DNA of 64,000 bases from Collinsella tanakaei (lineage in GTDB: Bacteria; Actinomycetota; Coriobacteriia; Coriobacteriales; Coriobacteriaceae), in assembly GCF_021531055.1 (NCBI RefSeq), contig NZ_JADYTL010000001.1, positions 186,001 through 250,000 on the forward strand, written 5' to 3'. Position numbers and translations under genes: made by a program. The notes below the pieces were generated by a model. That model made no database searches. It worked only from the letters and a program-made list of their open reading frames with translations, and had not been told where the DNA came from. This document shows, piece by piece, positions 41,856-49,854 of the stretch. Each line of letters begins with the position of its first letter. Within the stretch, counting starts at the first letter, position 1.

Positions 41856-43535
41856 CTAGACCTCCATGACGACCGGGATGATCATCGGGCGCGTGTGCGT
41901 GCGATTCCAGATGAAATTGGACAGCGAATCGCGAACGGCCTTGCGGAGCGCATCGGTACCGCTGCTCGTGAAGTTGAAGGAACCCTTCTCGATCATCTTC
42001 ATGATCGAGGCGGAGGCGTCGGAGCTGAACTCGTCATCGATGGTGAACGAGACGCCGCGACCGGAGAACTCGATCGCGTCGATGCGCTTGCGCTTGAGCG
42101 AGACGATGGCGACGGCCGTGACCATGCCGTCGTTTGCGAGCTTCTGGCGGTCGCGCAGGACGATCGGATCGGTATCGCCGATGCGCAGGCCGTCGACGTA
42201 GACGACGCCGGACTCGACGGGCTCACCGCGACGCACCTCGCCGCCGCGCATCTCGAGCGTGTCGCCGTTATCGAGGATGAAGATATGGTCGGACGGGATG
42301 CCGATCTTGCGGGCGAGGCGAGCATGGGCACGCAGGTGGACCGCCTCGCCGTGAACGGGCATAAAGTAGGCGGGCTTGGTCATGGCGAGCATGAGCTTGA
42401 GCTCTTCCTGGCTGCCGTGACCCGACACATGCACGAGTGTGCGGCTCTTGTCGTACACGTCGCACCCGATCTTGGCGAGGCTGTTGATGACCTGCTGGAC
42501 GCCCTTCTCGTTACCGGGGATCGGCGTCGCGGAGATGATGACCGTATCGCCCTCGTGCATGGAGAGCGTCTTGTGCTCGCCGTTGGCCATGCGCGACAGC
42601 GCTGACAGCGGCTCGCCTTGGCTGCCGGTGCACATGACGACGATCTTGTCCTCGGGGAGGTTGTTGATCTCGTAGGCATCGATGATATCGGTCTCGGGGA
42701 TATCGAGATACCCGAGCTCACGCGCGACGCGCGTGTTGGTGAGCATAGATCGGCCGGTGACGACTATCTTACGACCGCACTTGCGGGCGGCATCGCAGAT
42801 CTGCTGCAGACGATGGATGTGGCTCGAGAAGCTCGCCACGAAGACGCGTCCGGGCGCGTCCTTGATCGCGGCGTAGAGCGAAGGACCGACCTCGGCCTCG
42901 GACTTCGTGAAGCCCGGAACGGTGGCGTTGGTCGAATCGGACAGCAGAAGGTCGATACCCTGCTTCGCAAAGCGGCTTATGGAGGCGTAATCGGGCGTCA
43001 CGCCGTCGATGGGCGTCTGGTCGAGCTTGAAGTCGCCCGTGTGCATGACGTTGCCCTGCGGCGTGCGGATGAACACGCCGAGCGCGCCGGGGATGGAATG
43101 GGTCATCGAGAAGAAGTCGATGGAGATGCAGCCGAGGTTGACGTGGCTGCCGCCGGAGACCTCACGGAACTTCGGGGCACGGATCCTGAACTCGGCGAGC
43201 TTGCCCTCGATGAACCCGAGCGTCAGCTTGCTGGAGAAGATGGGCACCTTGTTGTTGAGGTCCTGCAGCAGGTACGGCAGGGAGCCGGTGTGATCCTCGT
43301 GGCCGTGCGTGACGACGATGCCGCGCAGCTTCTCCTCGTTCTCGAGGACGTAGGTGTAATCGGGCAGCACCAGGTCGATACCGGGCTGGGAATCGTCGGG
43401 GAACATCAGGCCGGCGTCGACGAGGACCATGTCCTCACCGCACTCGAACACGGTCATGTTCTTGCCGATGCCGTCAAGACCTCCCAGGGGAATGATCTTG
43501 AGCGGAGCGGCCTTCTTCTTTGTCGTGGTTGCCAT
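41856..43535 (-). CDS. rnj: Ribonuclease J
   Basis: Metallo-beta-lactamase/beta-CASP nuclease with 5' exonuclease and endonuclease activity. The zinc motif is H77-G-H79-E-D81-H82 in VVTHGHEDHTGSLPYLLQ, followed by the beta-CASP region (STNATVPGFTKSE) and MPVHGEAVHLRAHARLA. 559 residues, normal. The start MATTTKKKAAPLK at 43535 was chosen; the open frame upstream is not conserved. AAAGGA lies ~13 nt before the ATG, a rather long spacing. Its transcript continues into ftsK. Confidence 0.95.
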   Translation of the reverse strand: MATTTKKKAAPLKIIPLGGLDGIGKNMTVFECGEDMVLVDAGLMFPDDSQPGIDLVLPDYTYVLENEEKLRGIVVTHGHEDHTGSLPYLLQDLNNKVPIFSSKLTLGFIEGKLAEFRIRAPKFREVSGGSHVNLGCISIDFFSMTHSIPGALGVFIRTPQGNVMHTGDFKLDQTPIDGVTPDYASISRFAKQGIDLLLSDSTNATVPGFTKSEAEVGPSLYAAIKDAPGRVFVASFSSHIHRLQQICDAARKCGRKIVVTGRSMLTNTRVARELGYLDIPETDIIDAYEINNLPEDKIVVMCTGSQGEPLSALSRMANGEHKTLSMHEGDTVIISATPIPGNEKGVQQVINSLAKIGCDVYDKSRTLVHVSGHGSQEELKLMLAMTKPAYFMPVHGEAVHLRAHARLARKIGIPSDHIFILDNGDTLEMRGGEVRRGEPVESGVVYVDGLRIGDTDPIVLRDRQKLANDGMVTAVAIVSLKRKRIDAIEFSGRGVSFTIDDEFSSDASASIMKMIEKGSFNFTSSGTDALRKAVRDSLSNFIWNRTHTRPMIIPVVMEV

Positions 43536-43649
43536 ATGGGGCGCAACGTCCTTTCTCGTACTCGTGACAATGCAACGGCGGTCGAGCCGCCGATTCGTTC
43601 GAAACGCACCGCGCGGCCACCGCCGCGGGCGATACACATGGACATTGCA

Positions 43650-43658
43650 TTGTACCAA
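43650..43658 (-). promoter_or_regulatory. Candidate extended -10 promoter for rnj-ftsK
   Basis: On the minus strand TGG-TACAAT (43658-43650), a TGn-extended -10 without a good -35. It would give a ~105-nt leader that contains two GC hairpins (CGGCGG/CCGCCG near 43575-43591 and CGCGG/CCGCG near 43611-43630). Confidence 0.5.
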
Positions 43659-43733
43659 CAAGATGCACACGAAATACCGTGCGGACCGCGTCCCCACACG
43701 AACAGCGGAACGGGACAAGAGACGTCGCGCGAT

Positions 43734-43772
43734 GAAAGCGCCCCGGACCCTGTTGGCAAGGTCCGGGGCGCT
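43734..43772 (-). terminator. Terminator of pnp
   Basis: A perfect 13-bp stem: AGCGCCCCGGACC (43737-43749) with its complement (43760-43772) and a 10-nt loop. On the minus strand TTTCATC follows. It lies 23 nt after the pnp stop. Confidence 0.75.
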
Positions 43773-43794
43773 CGCATGCGATCAGCTGCGCGGA

Positions 43795-46047
43795 TTAGCC
43801 CTCATGATGGCGACGGGGCGCGCGGCCGCCGTTGTCGCCGGGAGTGCGACGAGGACGGTCGCCGTGCTCACGACGCGGACGACCCGGACGGTCACTGCGC
43901 TCGCGGCGCTCGCGATTGCCCTTGAAGCCGCCCTCGGAGCCGGAGCCGGCGGGCGCCTCGGGCTTGTCGAGGCGATCGAGCGAGATCTTGCCGCGCTCGT
44001 CGACCTCGATGACCTTCACCTTGACCTCGTCGCCGACGTTCAGGACGTCCTCGACCTTGTCGACGCGACCCTGCGCGACGCGGGAGATGTGCAGCAGGCC
44101 GTCCTTGCCGGGCAACAGGTTCACGAAAGCGCCGAACGGCTGGATGGAGACGACGCGGCCGGTGTACTCCTCCCCCACCTCGGGAACCTTGACGATGAGC
44201 TGGATGCGCTCGACGGCAGCCTCGACGGAATCGCCGACACCGCCGACGAAGACGGTGCCGTCCTCGTGGATGTCGATCGAGGCGCCGGTCTCATCCTGGA
44301 TGCCGCGGATGGTCTCGCCGCCCTTGCCGATGACGTCGCGGATGTTCTCGACCGGGATCGTGATCGAGACGATGCGCGGCGCGGTGGAGCGGGTCTGCTC
44401 GCGCGGACCGGCGATCACGTCGAGCATCTTGCCCAAGATGAACGCACGGCCGGCCTTGGCCTGCTCGAGCGCGGTCTTAAGGATCTCGAACGTCAGGCCG
44501 GTGGCCTTGTTGTCCATCTGAAGGGCTGTGATGCCGCGCTCGGTGCCGGTGACCTTGAAGTCCATGTCGCCGAGGAAGTCCTCGATACCTTGGATGTCGG
44601 ACAGGACGACGGTCTTGCCCTCTTCCTGGATGAGGCCCATGGCGATACCGGACACGGGGCGCTTGATGGGCACGCCGCCGTCCATGAGCGCAAGGCAGCT
44701 CGCGCAGGTAGACGCCATCGAGGAGGAGCCGTTGGACTCCATGACCTCGGAGACGACACGGATGGCATAGGGGAACTCGTTCTCGTCGGGCAGCACGGGG
44801 ATCAGCGCGCGCTCGGCGAGGTTGCCGTGGCCGATCTCGCGACGCTTGGGGCTGCCCATACGGCCGGTCTCACCGGTGCAGAACGGCGGGAAGTTGTACT
44901 GGTGCATATAGCGCTTGCCGTCGACCGGCTCGATGGTGTCGAGACGCTGTGCCTCGTTCAGCATGCCGAGGGAGAGCACGGAGAGCACCTGGGTCTGGCC
45001 GCGCTGGAACAGGCCGGAACCGTGCACGAGCGGCAGGTAGGAATCCTTCACCATGATGGGACGGATCTCGTCGGCGGCACGGCCGTCGACGCGCTCGCCG
45101 GTCTCGACGACCATGGTGCGCATGGCCTTCTTCTCGAGCTTCTTGAGGTTGACCGGGATCTCGCGCTCCCAAGCGAGCTGCTCCTCCTCGGTGAACTCGG
45201 CACGGATGCGCTCCTTGAGCTCCTCGACGTGCGCGATGCGCGAGAGCTTGTCGGCGTCGGACAGCGCGGCGTACATCTCGTCGTAGTGCGCGAAGATGCG
45301 CTCCTCGACCTCGGGCACGGGCTGATCGAGCACGTACTCCTTGGGCTGGATGGGGCCGTTGACGCGCTCCCACTCGGCGACGAACTCGAGCTGCGCGTCG
45401 CAGAAGGCGCCGATGGCCTCCTGACCGATGCGCATGGCCTCGAGCATGTCGTCCTCGGTGACCTCCTCGGCGCCCGCCTCGACCATCGAGATGAAGTCGC
45501 GGGTGCCCGCGAGCTCGAGGTCGAGATCGGAGTTCTCGCGCTCCTCATAGGTCGGGTTGACGATGAACTCGCCGGTCTCCTTGTCGCGGCCGATACGCAC
45601 GCAGGCAAGCGGGCCCTCGAAGGGCACGCCGCCGAGGGTGAGCGACAGGCTCGCGCCCATGGTGCAGATCACGTCGATGGGGTTCACCTGGTCGGCCACG
45701 AGCGAGGTCGCCACGATCTGGACCTCGTTGCGGAAGCCGTCGGGGAAACTCGGGCGGATGGGACGGTCGATCATACGCGCGGTGAGGGTGGCCTTCTCGG
45801 AGGGACGGCCCTCGCGCTTGAGGTAGCCGCCGGGAATGCGGCCGGCCGCGTACATCTTCTCGTTGAAGTCGACGGTCAGCGGGAAGAAGTCGTAGTTCTT
45901 GCGCTCCTTGGACACGACGACGGTCACGAGCGCGGTGGTGTCGCCCTGCTTGACCAGGGTGGCGCCGGTGGCCTGCTTGGCGAGCTCGCCACTCTCCAGC
46001 GTGTAAGTCTTGCCGTAGAGCTCGAAGGTCTTGGATACGAGTGTCAT
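43795..46047 (-). CDS. pnp: Polyribonucleotide nucleotidyltransferase (PNPase)
   Basis: Phosphorolytic 3' exonuclease of mRNA decay. Two RNase PH-like domains (RIPGGYLKREGRPSEKATL, then FPPFCTGETGRMGSPKRREIGHG and SEVMESNGSSSMASTCA in the catalytic second copy), a KH domain (IRDVIGKGGETIRGIQDE), an S1 domain (YTGRVVSIQPFGAFVNL) and a basic Arg/Gly-rich tail. 750 residues. AAGGAG precedes the ATG. It follows rpsO, as usual, but a terminator stands between them. A long antisense frame covers the whole gene and is an artefact of GC-rich codon use. Confidence 0.97.
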   Translation of the reverse strand: MTLVSKTFELYGKTYTLESGELAKQATGATLVKQGDTTALVTVVVSKERKNYDFFPLTVDFNEKMYAAGRIPGGYLKREGRPSEKATLTARMIDRPIRPSFPDGFRNEVQIVATSLVADQVNPIDVICTMGASLSLTLGGVPFEGPLACVRIGRDKETGEFIVNPTYEERENSDLDLELAGTRDFISMVEAGAEEVTEDDMLEAMRIGQEAIGAFCDAQLEFVAEWERVNGPIQPKEYVLDQPVPEVEERIFAHYDEMYAALSDADKLSRIAHVEELKERIRAEFTEEEQLAWEREIPVNLKKLEKKAMRTMVVETGERVDGRAADEIRPIMVKDSYLPLVHGSGLFQRGQTQVLSVLSLGMLNEAQRLDTIEPVDGKRYMHQYNFPPFCTGETGRMGSPKRREIGHGNLAERALIPVLPDENEFPYAIRVVSEVMESNGSSSMASTCASCLALMDGGVPIKRPVSGIAMGLIQEEGKTVVLSDIQGIEDFLGDMDFKVTGTERGITALQMDNKATGLTFEILKTALEQAKAGRAFILGKMLDVIAGPREQTRSTAPRIVSITIPVENIRDVIGKGGETIRGIQDETGASIDIHEDGTVFVGGVGDSVEAAVERIQLIVKVPEVGEEYTGRVVSIQPFGAFVNLLPGKDGLLHISRVAQGRVDKVEDVLNVGDEVKVKVIEVDERGKISLDRLDKPEAPAGSGSEGGFKGNRERRERSDRPGRPRREHGDRPRRTPGDNGGRAPRRHHEG

Positions 46048-46151
46048 TTTTCTCCTTCATCTCCGCACGCCCCGTTGCGTGCGGGCCTCGAATAGTGCCT
46101 GCGGATCGTCCCGCAGACGGTGTAGAGGACGCGGTTGCGGCCCCTTACATG

Positions 46152-46176
46152 AAAAGGAGCCCCCGCGGGGGCTCCT
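46152..46176 (-). terminator. Terminator of rpsO
   Basis: A 22-bp perfect palindrome built on GGAGCCCCCGCGGGGGCTCC (46155-46176), followed on the minus strand by TTTT. Located 15 nt after the rpsO stop. Transcription of pnp probably depends on read-through or a separate start in the 104-nt pnp leader. Confidence 0.85.
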
Positions 46177-46190
46177 GCATGCACAACGTG

Positions 46191-46469
46191 TTACTGGATG
46201 TTGTCGCGGATGCCGAGTTCCTTGATGAGTGCACGGTACTCGAAGATGTCGTTCTTCTTGATGTAGGACAGAAGACGACGGCGACGGCCGACCAGCATGA
46301 GCAGACCGCGGCGGGTGTGGAAGTCCTTCTGGTGGGACTTCATGTGCTCGGTGAGCTCGCGGATGCGCTCGGTGAGGATGGCAACCTGGACCTTGGGGTT
46401 GCCGGTGTCGACGGGGCTGTTGCCGAACTGTGCGGTAAGCTCGGCCTTGCGCTCCTTGGAGACGGTCAT
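46191..46469 (-). CDS. rpsO: 30S ribosomal protein S15
   Basis: Binds 16S rRNA in the central domain. SPVDTGNPKVQVAILTERI, HMKSHQKDFHTRRGLLMLVG and RRRRLLSYIKK are the family core. 92 residues counting the translated start MTVSKERK at 46469; the open frame has 3 more codons upstream. GAAAGGTG precedes it. The leader has small hairpins (CCCA/TGGG near 46495-46510) that could be an S15 autoregulatory element, which I cannot confirm. Confidence 0.97.
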   Translation of the reverse strand: MTVSKERKAELTAQFGNSPVDTGNPKVQVAILTERIRELTEHMKSHQKDFHTRRGLLMLVGRRRRLLSYIKKNDIFEYRALIKELGIRDNIQ

Positions 46470-46662
46470 GGTGTACACCTTTCTCTAGAATACGCCCAAC
46501 ACTGGGAAGCCGCCGGTGCAGCGGGCATCTAAGTGCGGGTAACCAACAGCTGCATATGGTACCACAGCCTCATGCGTTCACGAGAACTGCACGATACGCT
46601 GCACGTGGGAGACACGAGTCCATGGTCCTACGCACCGACAGCCCAACCGAAGATGCGATCGG

Positions 46663-46726
46663 GATCTTTCCCATGGGTTTGTTTCAGTTAGGGACCCCTA
46701 GGTGAAAGAAACCCATGGGGAAGATC
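46663..46726. repeat. 64-nt imperfect palindrome (long hairpin-forming element)
   Basis: Two 24-nt arms (46663-46686 and 46703-46726), matching at 22 positions and each containing CCCATGGG, enclose an inner hairpin TAGGG-AC-CCCTA. It lies in the 339-nt gap between the start of rpsO and the end of the permease gene and has no coding frame. It differs from the REP palindromes at 48-50 kb. It may be a non-autonomous palindromic element or a transcript barrier. The rest of the gap shows only the permease terminator and the rpsO leader. Confidence 0.7.
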
Positions 46727-46737
46727 GGAAGGCTGCG

Positions 46738-46777
46738 AACAACAAAGCCGCGGCCGGGAATGGATCCCGACCGCGGC
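46738..46777 (-). terminator. Terminator of the purine permease gene
   Basis: A 13-bp stem with one mismatch: GCCGCGGCCGGGA (46747-46759) against TCCCGACCGCGGC (46765-46777). On the minus strand it is followed by TTTGTTGTT. It lies 32 nt after the permease stop. Confidence 0.8.
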
Positions 46778-46808
46778 GCATGGTACCGAGCCGCTACCTC
46801 GCCAGAGA

Positions 46809-48122
46809 CTAGAGCAGCAGGAAGTACAGCAGGAACGCGACACCGGCGACCCACATGAGCGGGCGAACGTACATCGCACGGCGCGTCACCACGGCCACGA
46901 GGATGTAGGTGATGAATCCCAGGCCGATGCCGTTGGAGATCGAGTAGGTGAACGGGATGCCGGCGATGATCATGAACGTCGGGAAACCCTCGAGCACGTC
47001 GTCCCAATCGACCATGACCACGTCGCCCATCATGAGGAAGCCGACGAACACGAGCGCGCCGCAGGTCGCCGCCGAGCTGATGCAGGAGATGAGCGGCGAC
47101 AGGAACGCGGCAAGGATGAACAGGATGCCGGTGAAGATCGAGGTCAGGCCGGTGCGGCCGCCGTCAGCCGCACCCGAGGCGGACTCGACGAACGTCGTGA
47201 CGGACGAGGCGCCCAGAAGGCCGCCCACCGCGGCGGCGACGGAGTCGACGATGAGGATCGGCTTGATGTCCTCGACTTTGCCGTCCTTAGTCAGGAATTC
47301 ACCCTGCTTGGCCACGGCCATGGCGGTGCCCATGGTGTCGAAGAAGTCGCTCATCATAAGCGAGAAGGCGAACAGCAGGATCGTCGGGGTGGTGATCGCC
47401 TTGACAAGGCCCATCACGCCGTCGGCGTCGCTCATGAACGGCGCACCGGCCGTCGAGAAGTCGAGCGGCGCGACGATGCCGGTGGGCGCCTGGGTGACGC
47501 CCAGCGGGATACCGCACACCGCGGCGATGAGGATGCCCCACAGCAGCGCACCCTTGACCTTCATGGAATAGAGCACGACGGTCGCCACGATGGAGATGGC
47601 GCCGACCAGAAACGTCGGGTCGGTCACACTGCCGAGCGACACGAGCGTGTCGGCATTGGCCAGGATGATGCCACCGTCCTTGAGGCCGATCATCGCGATG
47701 AACAGGCCGAGACCGATCGAGATGCCGCGGCGCAGCGACACAGGGATGGCCTCCATGATGGCCTCGCGCAGGCCGCACAGCACGAGCAGCAGAATCGCGA
47801 TGCCCTCGATGAACACGACGGCCATGGCGGTCTGCCAGCCGAGGCCCATCGCGCCGCAGAGCGTGTAGGCGACGATGGAGTTGATGCCCATGCCGGACGC
47901 GCACGCGAGCGGACGGTTGGCGAACACGCCCATCATGATGGTCATGATGCCGGCGCCCACGCAGGTCGCCGTGACGGCAGCGTTGATGGGCACGCCGCCC
48001 GCCTCCAAGATGAGCGGGTTGACCACGATGATGTAGGCCATGGCCAGAAACGTGGTGAGTCCGGCGCGAAGCTCGGTTGCCACCGAGGAGCCGCGCTCAC
48101 CGATCTTGAAAAACTGTTCCAT
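46809..48122 (-). CDS. NCS2-family purine permease, AzgA/PbuG type
   Basis: Membrane transporter for adenine, hypoxanthine or guanine with about 12-14 hydrophobic segments. Signatures: ATELRAGLTTFLAMAYIIVVNP at the N-terminus, GMGINSIVAYTLCG, and SSVTTFVESASGAADGGRTG in the middle. 437 residues, normal for the AzgA subgroup. The start MEQFFKIGERG at 48122 has GGGAGAGGGAG upstream. A terminator-like hairpin stands 18 nt before the start, and a RAYT/REP block lies directly upstream. Confidence 0.9.
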   Translation of the reverse strand: MEQFFKIGERGSSVATELRAGLTTFLAMAYIIVVNPLILEAGGVPINAAVTATCVGAGIMTIMMGVFANRPLACASGMGINSIVAYTLCGAMGLGWQTAMAVVFIEGIAILLLVLCGLREAIMEAIPVSLRRGISIGLGLFIAMIGLKDGGIILANADTLVSLGSVTDPTFLVGAISIVATVVLYSMKVKGALLWGILIAAVCGIPLGVTQAPTGIVAPLDFSTAGAPFMSDADGVMGLVKAITTPTILLFAFSLMMSDFFDTMGTAMAVAKQGEFLTKDGKVEDIKPILIVDSVAAAVGGLLGASSVTTFVESASGAADGGRTGLTSIFTGILFILAAFLSPLISCISSAATCGALVFVGFLMMGDVVMVDWDDVLEGFPTFMIIAGIPFTYSISNGIGLGFITYILVAVVTRRAMYVRPLMWVAGVAFLLYFLLL

Positions 48123-48140
48123 ATGGATTCTCCCTCTCCC

Positions 48141-48172
48141 AAAACGGGTGGCCTCCGTCCGAAGGCCACCCG
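48141..48172 (-). promoter_or_regulatory. Terminator-like leader hairpin (attenuator?) of the purine permease
   Basis: On the minus strand a perfect 10-bp stem CGGGTGGCCT/AGGCCACCCG (48172-48145), loop of 8, then TTTT, ending 18 nt before the start codon. There is no room for a promoter between hairpin and gene, so a transcript of the permease must cross it. It may be the expression platform of a leader switch, or simply the terminator of the upstream transposase gene. No purine aptamer was found in the 46 nt between the hairpin and the transposase stop. Confidence 0.55.
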
Positions 48173-48198
48173 CCCACTCTAGCACGACTGCCGCAAGT

Positions 48199-48229
48199 TG
48201 GGAAAATGGGGACAGTCCCTATTTTCCCA
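48199..48229. repeat. REP palindrome a, overlaps transposase 3' end
   Basis: Arms TGGGAAAAT and ATTTTCCCA (48199-48207 and 48221-48229) around a GGGAC-AGT-CCC core. It provides the last two codons and the TAG stop of the transposase gene. Part of a four-copy set (48199-49854) with the same core. Confidence 0.85.
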
Positions 48230-48971
48230 CCGCCGCTCTACCGACCGCAGAGGAACTGATGCCGCACAGGCATCCAATCTGCTTATAGCTCAGGCCCTCG
48301 GCGCTCAATGCTCGGATCACATCGTTTCGAGCGGACACATGCATTGCGCGAACCTCGCTCAAAGTCACCCCGAAGCGCCTCGCAACGGCTACCGCCAAGC
48401 ACCGCGCCTCATCGTCCGTCAGGTACCGGCCGCCCTCGAACGCATAGACGCAACGATCACGCGCGGCGATGAAGAGGGTGAAGGACTTTGCGCCCCCGAG
48501 CATATCGAGCACCATCGACGTATCCGTGAGAGAGGGCTTGCCCACGTACTCGGCGTACGAGCTCCACCTGTATGCGCCGGCGGAACAGATGCCTGCGTAG
48601 GCGGGGTTGTTGAGGATGTAGCGAACGCATTCCAACAGGCGGCTGTCCGATTCGATGGGATCGCTGAAGAACCTCCCCTGAAAGAGGTGTCCCCCGCGGC
48701 TGTGACGAGCATTCAAGTAAGAAGCATACCCACCGAGGACCTTGTGCATGAATGCGCTCAGCTGATCATCCGCATCATCGAGCAGCAGGTGGACATGGTT
48801 GCTCATCAGGCACCATGCGATGATACGCACACCGAATTCCCGCTTGGCACCATCGAGGAGGTCGAGAAACTTCCGCCGATCGGCATCATCCTCGAAGATC
48901 GTCTGCTTGTTGTTGCCGCGGCTCACCACATGGTAGTAGCCCGTCTCGGAACGTTTTCTCGCGGTCCTCAT
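48219..48971 (-). CDS. REP-associated tyrosine transposase (RAYT, Y1/IS200-like)
   Basis: Single-strand DNA transposase-like protein thought to mobilise or maintain REP palindromes. The HUH metal motif is H59-V-H61 (CLMSNHVHLLL). YLNARHSRGGHLFQGRF and YILNNPAYAG are RAYT hallmarks, the Tyr of YILNNP being the likely nucleophile. The C-terminal ~50 residues form a helix-turn-helix (GLSYKQIGCLCGISSSAVGR). 250 residues. GAGAGGG precedes ATG 48971. The leader contains two hairpins (49004-49033 and 49031-49045). REPs lie on both sides, as expected of a single-copy domesticated RAYT. Confidence 0.9.
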   Translation of the reverse strand: MRTARKRSETGYYHVVSRGNNKQTIFEDDADRRKFLDLLDGAKREFGVRIIAWCLMSNHVHLLLDDADDQLSAFMHKVLGGYASYLNARHSRGGHLFQGRFFSDPIESDSRLLECVRYILNNPAYAGICSAGAYRWSSYAEYVGKPSLTDTSMVLDMLGGAKSFTLFIAARDRCVYAFEGGRYLTDDEARCLAVAVARRFGVTLSEVRAMHVSARNDVIRALSAEGLSYKQIGCLCGISSSAVGRAAVGK

Positions 48972-49098
48972 GGCACACCCTCTCTTTTCACCATGGTCCC
49001 CGTAGGGTCGGATCGCCACATGAAACCGACCCTGGGAATACCAGGCGTGCATGGAGGAGGGTTGGATTCTTATGCCCGCCCCGCGGATGCGCTAAACC

Positions 49099-49145
49099 GC
49101 GCGCAGCGGGAAAATAGGGACAGTCCCCATTTTCCCGCTGCGCGC
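49099..49145. repeat. REP palindrome b, extended
   Basis: A 17-bp perfect stem: arms at 49099-49115 and 49129-49145 that include GCGCGCAGCGGG before the common GGGAAAAT, around the GGGACAGTCCC core. It is the longest REP of the set and lies 127 nt upstream of the transposase start codon. Confidence 0.85.
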
Positions 49146-49149
49146 ACAG

Positions 49150-49180
49150 TGGGAAATTATCGACTGCCCCTATTATCCCA
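49150..49180. repeat. REP palindrome c, degenerate
   Basis: A decayed copy: TGGGAAATT at one end, TATTATCCCA at the other and a damaged core (CGACTGCCCC). It abuts REP b and overlaps the last codons of the membrane protein gene, supplying its stop (GGA TAA TAG). Confidence 0.65.
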
Positions 49181-49679
49181 GCGGGATGAAGCGACGGGCG
49201 GCGATGGGCGGTAGCACGATGCCGAGAATCGCCCAGATATATGTCCCTATGGCCGAGCTCCATTCGCCCACGACAATGTAGTAGATTCCGAAAAGCACAT
49301 TGGGGATCAGCGCCGTTCCGCCCAGAAGCGCAAGACCGAGCAGCCAGCCCTCCTTTGCCGTCCAGGTTTTCTCGTTCGGATATCCAGAAGCCTGGAGTGA
49401 GAACAGCCATTGCTTGACGGCGCGGTGCGCTCGGTAGATCAGCACGTACGCGCAGACGGTGACGATGATGGCCACGATGATGAGCAGACTCGCGAGCCCG
49501 AGCGCGCGAAACCAACCGGAGATATCTTCGTCGCCGAGCACAAAGACCGCGTACCCGTACCGCCCTGCCGCAGCGATCGCCATGATCGCGCTCACGACCA
49601 ATTCGAATTTGATGCACTTGAGAATTGCGATACGAGGAGCCTCTCCCAATGCATGCCAACGCTGCATGAACTCGCCCAT
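49173..49679 (-). CDS. Small polytopic membrane protein of unknown function
   Basis: 168 residues with four hydrophobic segments (approximately 25-50, 60-85, 112-135 and 140-160), and Lys/Arg between helices 2 and 3. I do not recognise a family. The start MGEFMQRW at 49679 has GGAGG 5 nt upstream, which favours it over an ATG 5 codons earlier. The gene sits alone between the hydrogenase terminator and the REP block and ends inside REP c. It could be a partner of the hydrogenase or unrelated. Confidence 0.65.
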   Translation of the reverse strand: MGEFMQRWHALGEAPRIAILKCIKFELVVSAIMAIAAAGRYGYAVFVLGDEDISGWFRALGLASLLIIVAIIVTVCAYVLIYRAHRAVKQWLFSLQASGYPNEKTWTAKEGWLLGLALLGGTALIPNVLFGIYYIVVGEWSSAIGTYIWAILGIVLPPIAARRFIPLG

Positions 49680-49757
49680 GGTTCCTCCAAACACCAGAAG
49701 TACTTCCCTACCGGACTGCTACTCACATCAAAGCGGCACAAACCTTTTGCGGTAGAT

Positions 49758-49788
49758 AAAACCGCGACCGGCAGACGGCCGGCCGCGG
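49758..49788 (-). terminator. Terminator of the hydrogenase operon
   Basis: An 11-bp stem with one mismatch: CCGCGACCGGC (49762-49772) and GCCGGCCGCGG (49778-49788), followed on the minus strand by TTTTATC. It lies 55 nt after the hydrogenase stop. Confidence 0.8.
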
Positions 49789-49823
49789 CGTATGGGAAAA
49801 GGTGCCTGTCTCTATTCCTTCGC

Positions 49824-49854
49824 TGGGAAAATAGGGACTGTCCCTATTTTCCCA
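49824..49854. repeat. REP palindrome d, overlaps hydrogenase 3' end
   Basis: A perfect 14-bp stem TGGGAAAATAGGGA/TCCCTATTTTCCCA with the 3-nt loop CTG. It supplies the last codons and TAG stop of the hydrogenase gene. Same core as REP a and b. Confidence 0.88.

Noticed and set aside
40496-41869. 457-codon plus-strand frame opposite ftsK
   Set aside because: Antisense to ftsK, Arg/Gly-rich with no recognisable domain; ftsK itself is fully supported.
43429-46095. 888-codon plus-strand open frame opposite pnp
   Set aside because: It lies wholly antisense to pnp and the start of rnj, has low-complexity Leu/Asp/Val/Gly/Glu-rich composition and no ribosome site. It is an artefact of GC-rich codon use in pnp.
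46593-46604. GTTC-N4-GAAC palindrome upstream of rpsO
   Set aside because: It is the inverse of the LexA box (GAAC-N4-GTTC) seen at recA and lexA, so it is not an SOS site.
48123-48230. Purine riboswitch before the purine permease
   Set aside because: The space between the transposase stop and the leader hairpin is only about 45 nt and lacks the paired-loop layout of a purine aptamer.
48199-49854. Repeated palindromes that might suggest a CRISPR array
   Set aside because: The copies are spaced irregularly, lie around genes, and are single palindromes associated with a RAYT gene; there are no uniform spacers and no cas genes.
48219-49854. Genomic island around the hydrogenase and RAYT genes
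   Set aside because: No integrase, tRNA junction or clear composition break; the flanking genes are ordinary chromosomal genes, so the RAYT/REP block appears to be a local insertion only.
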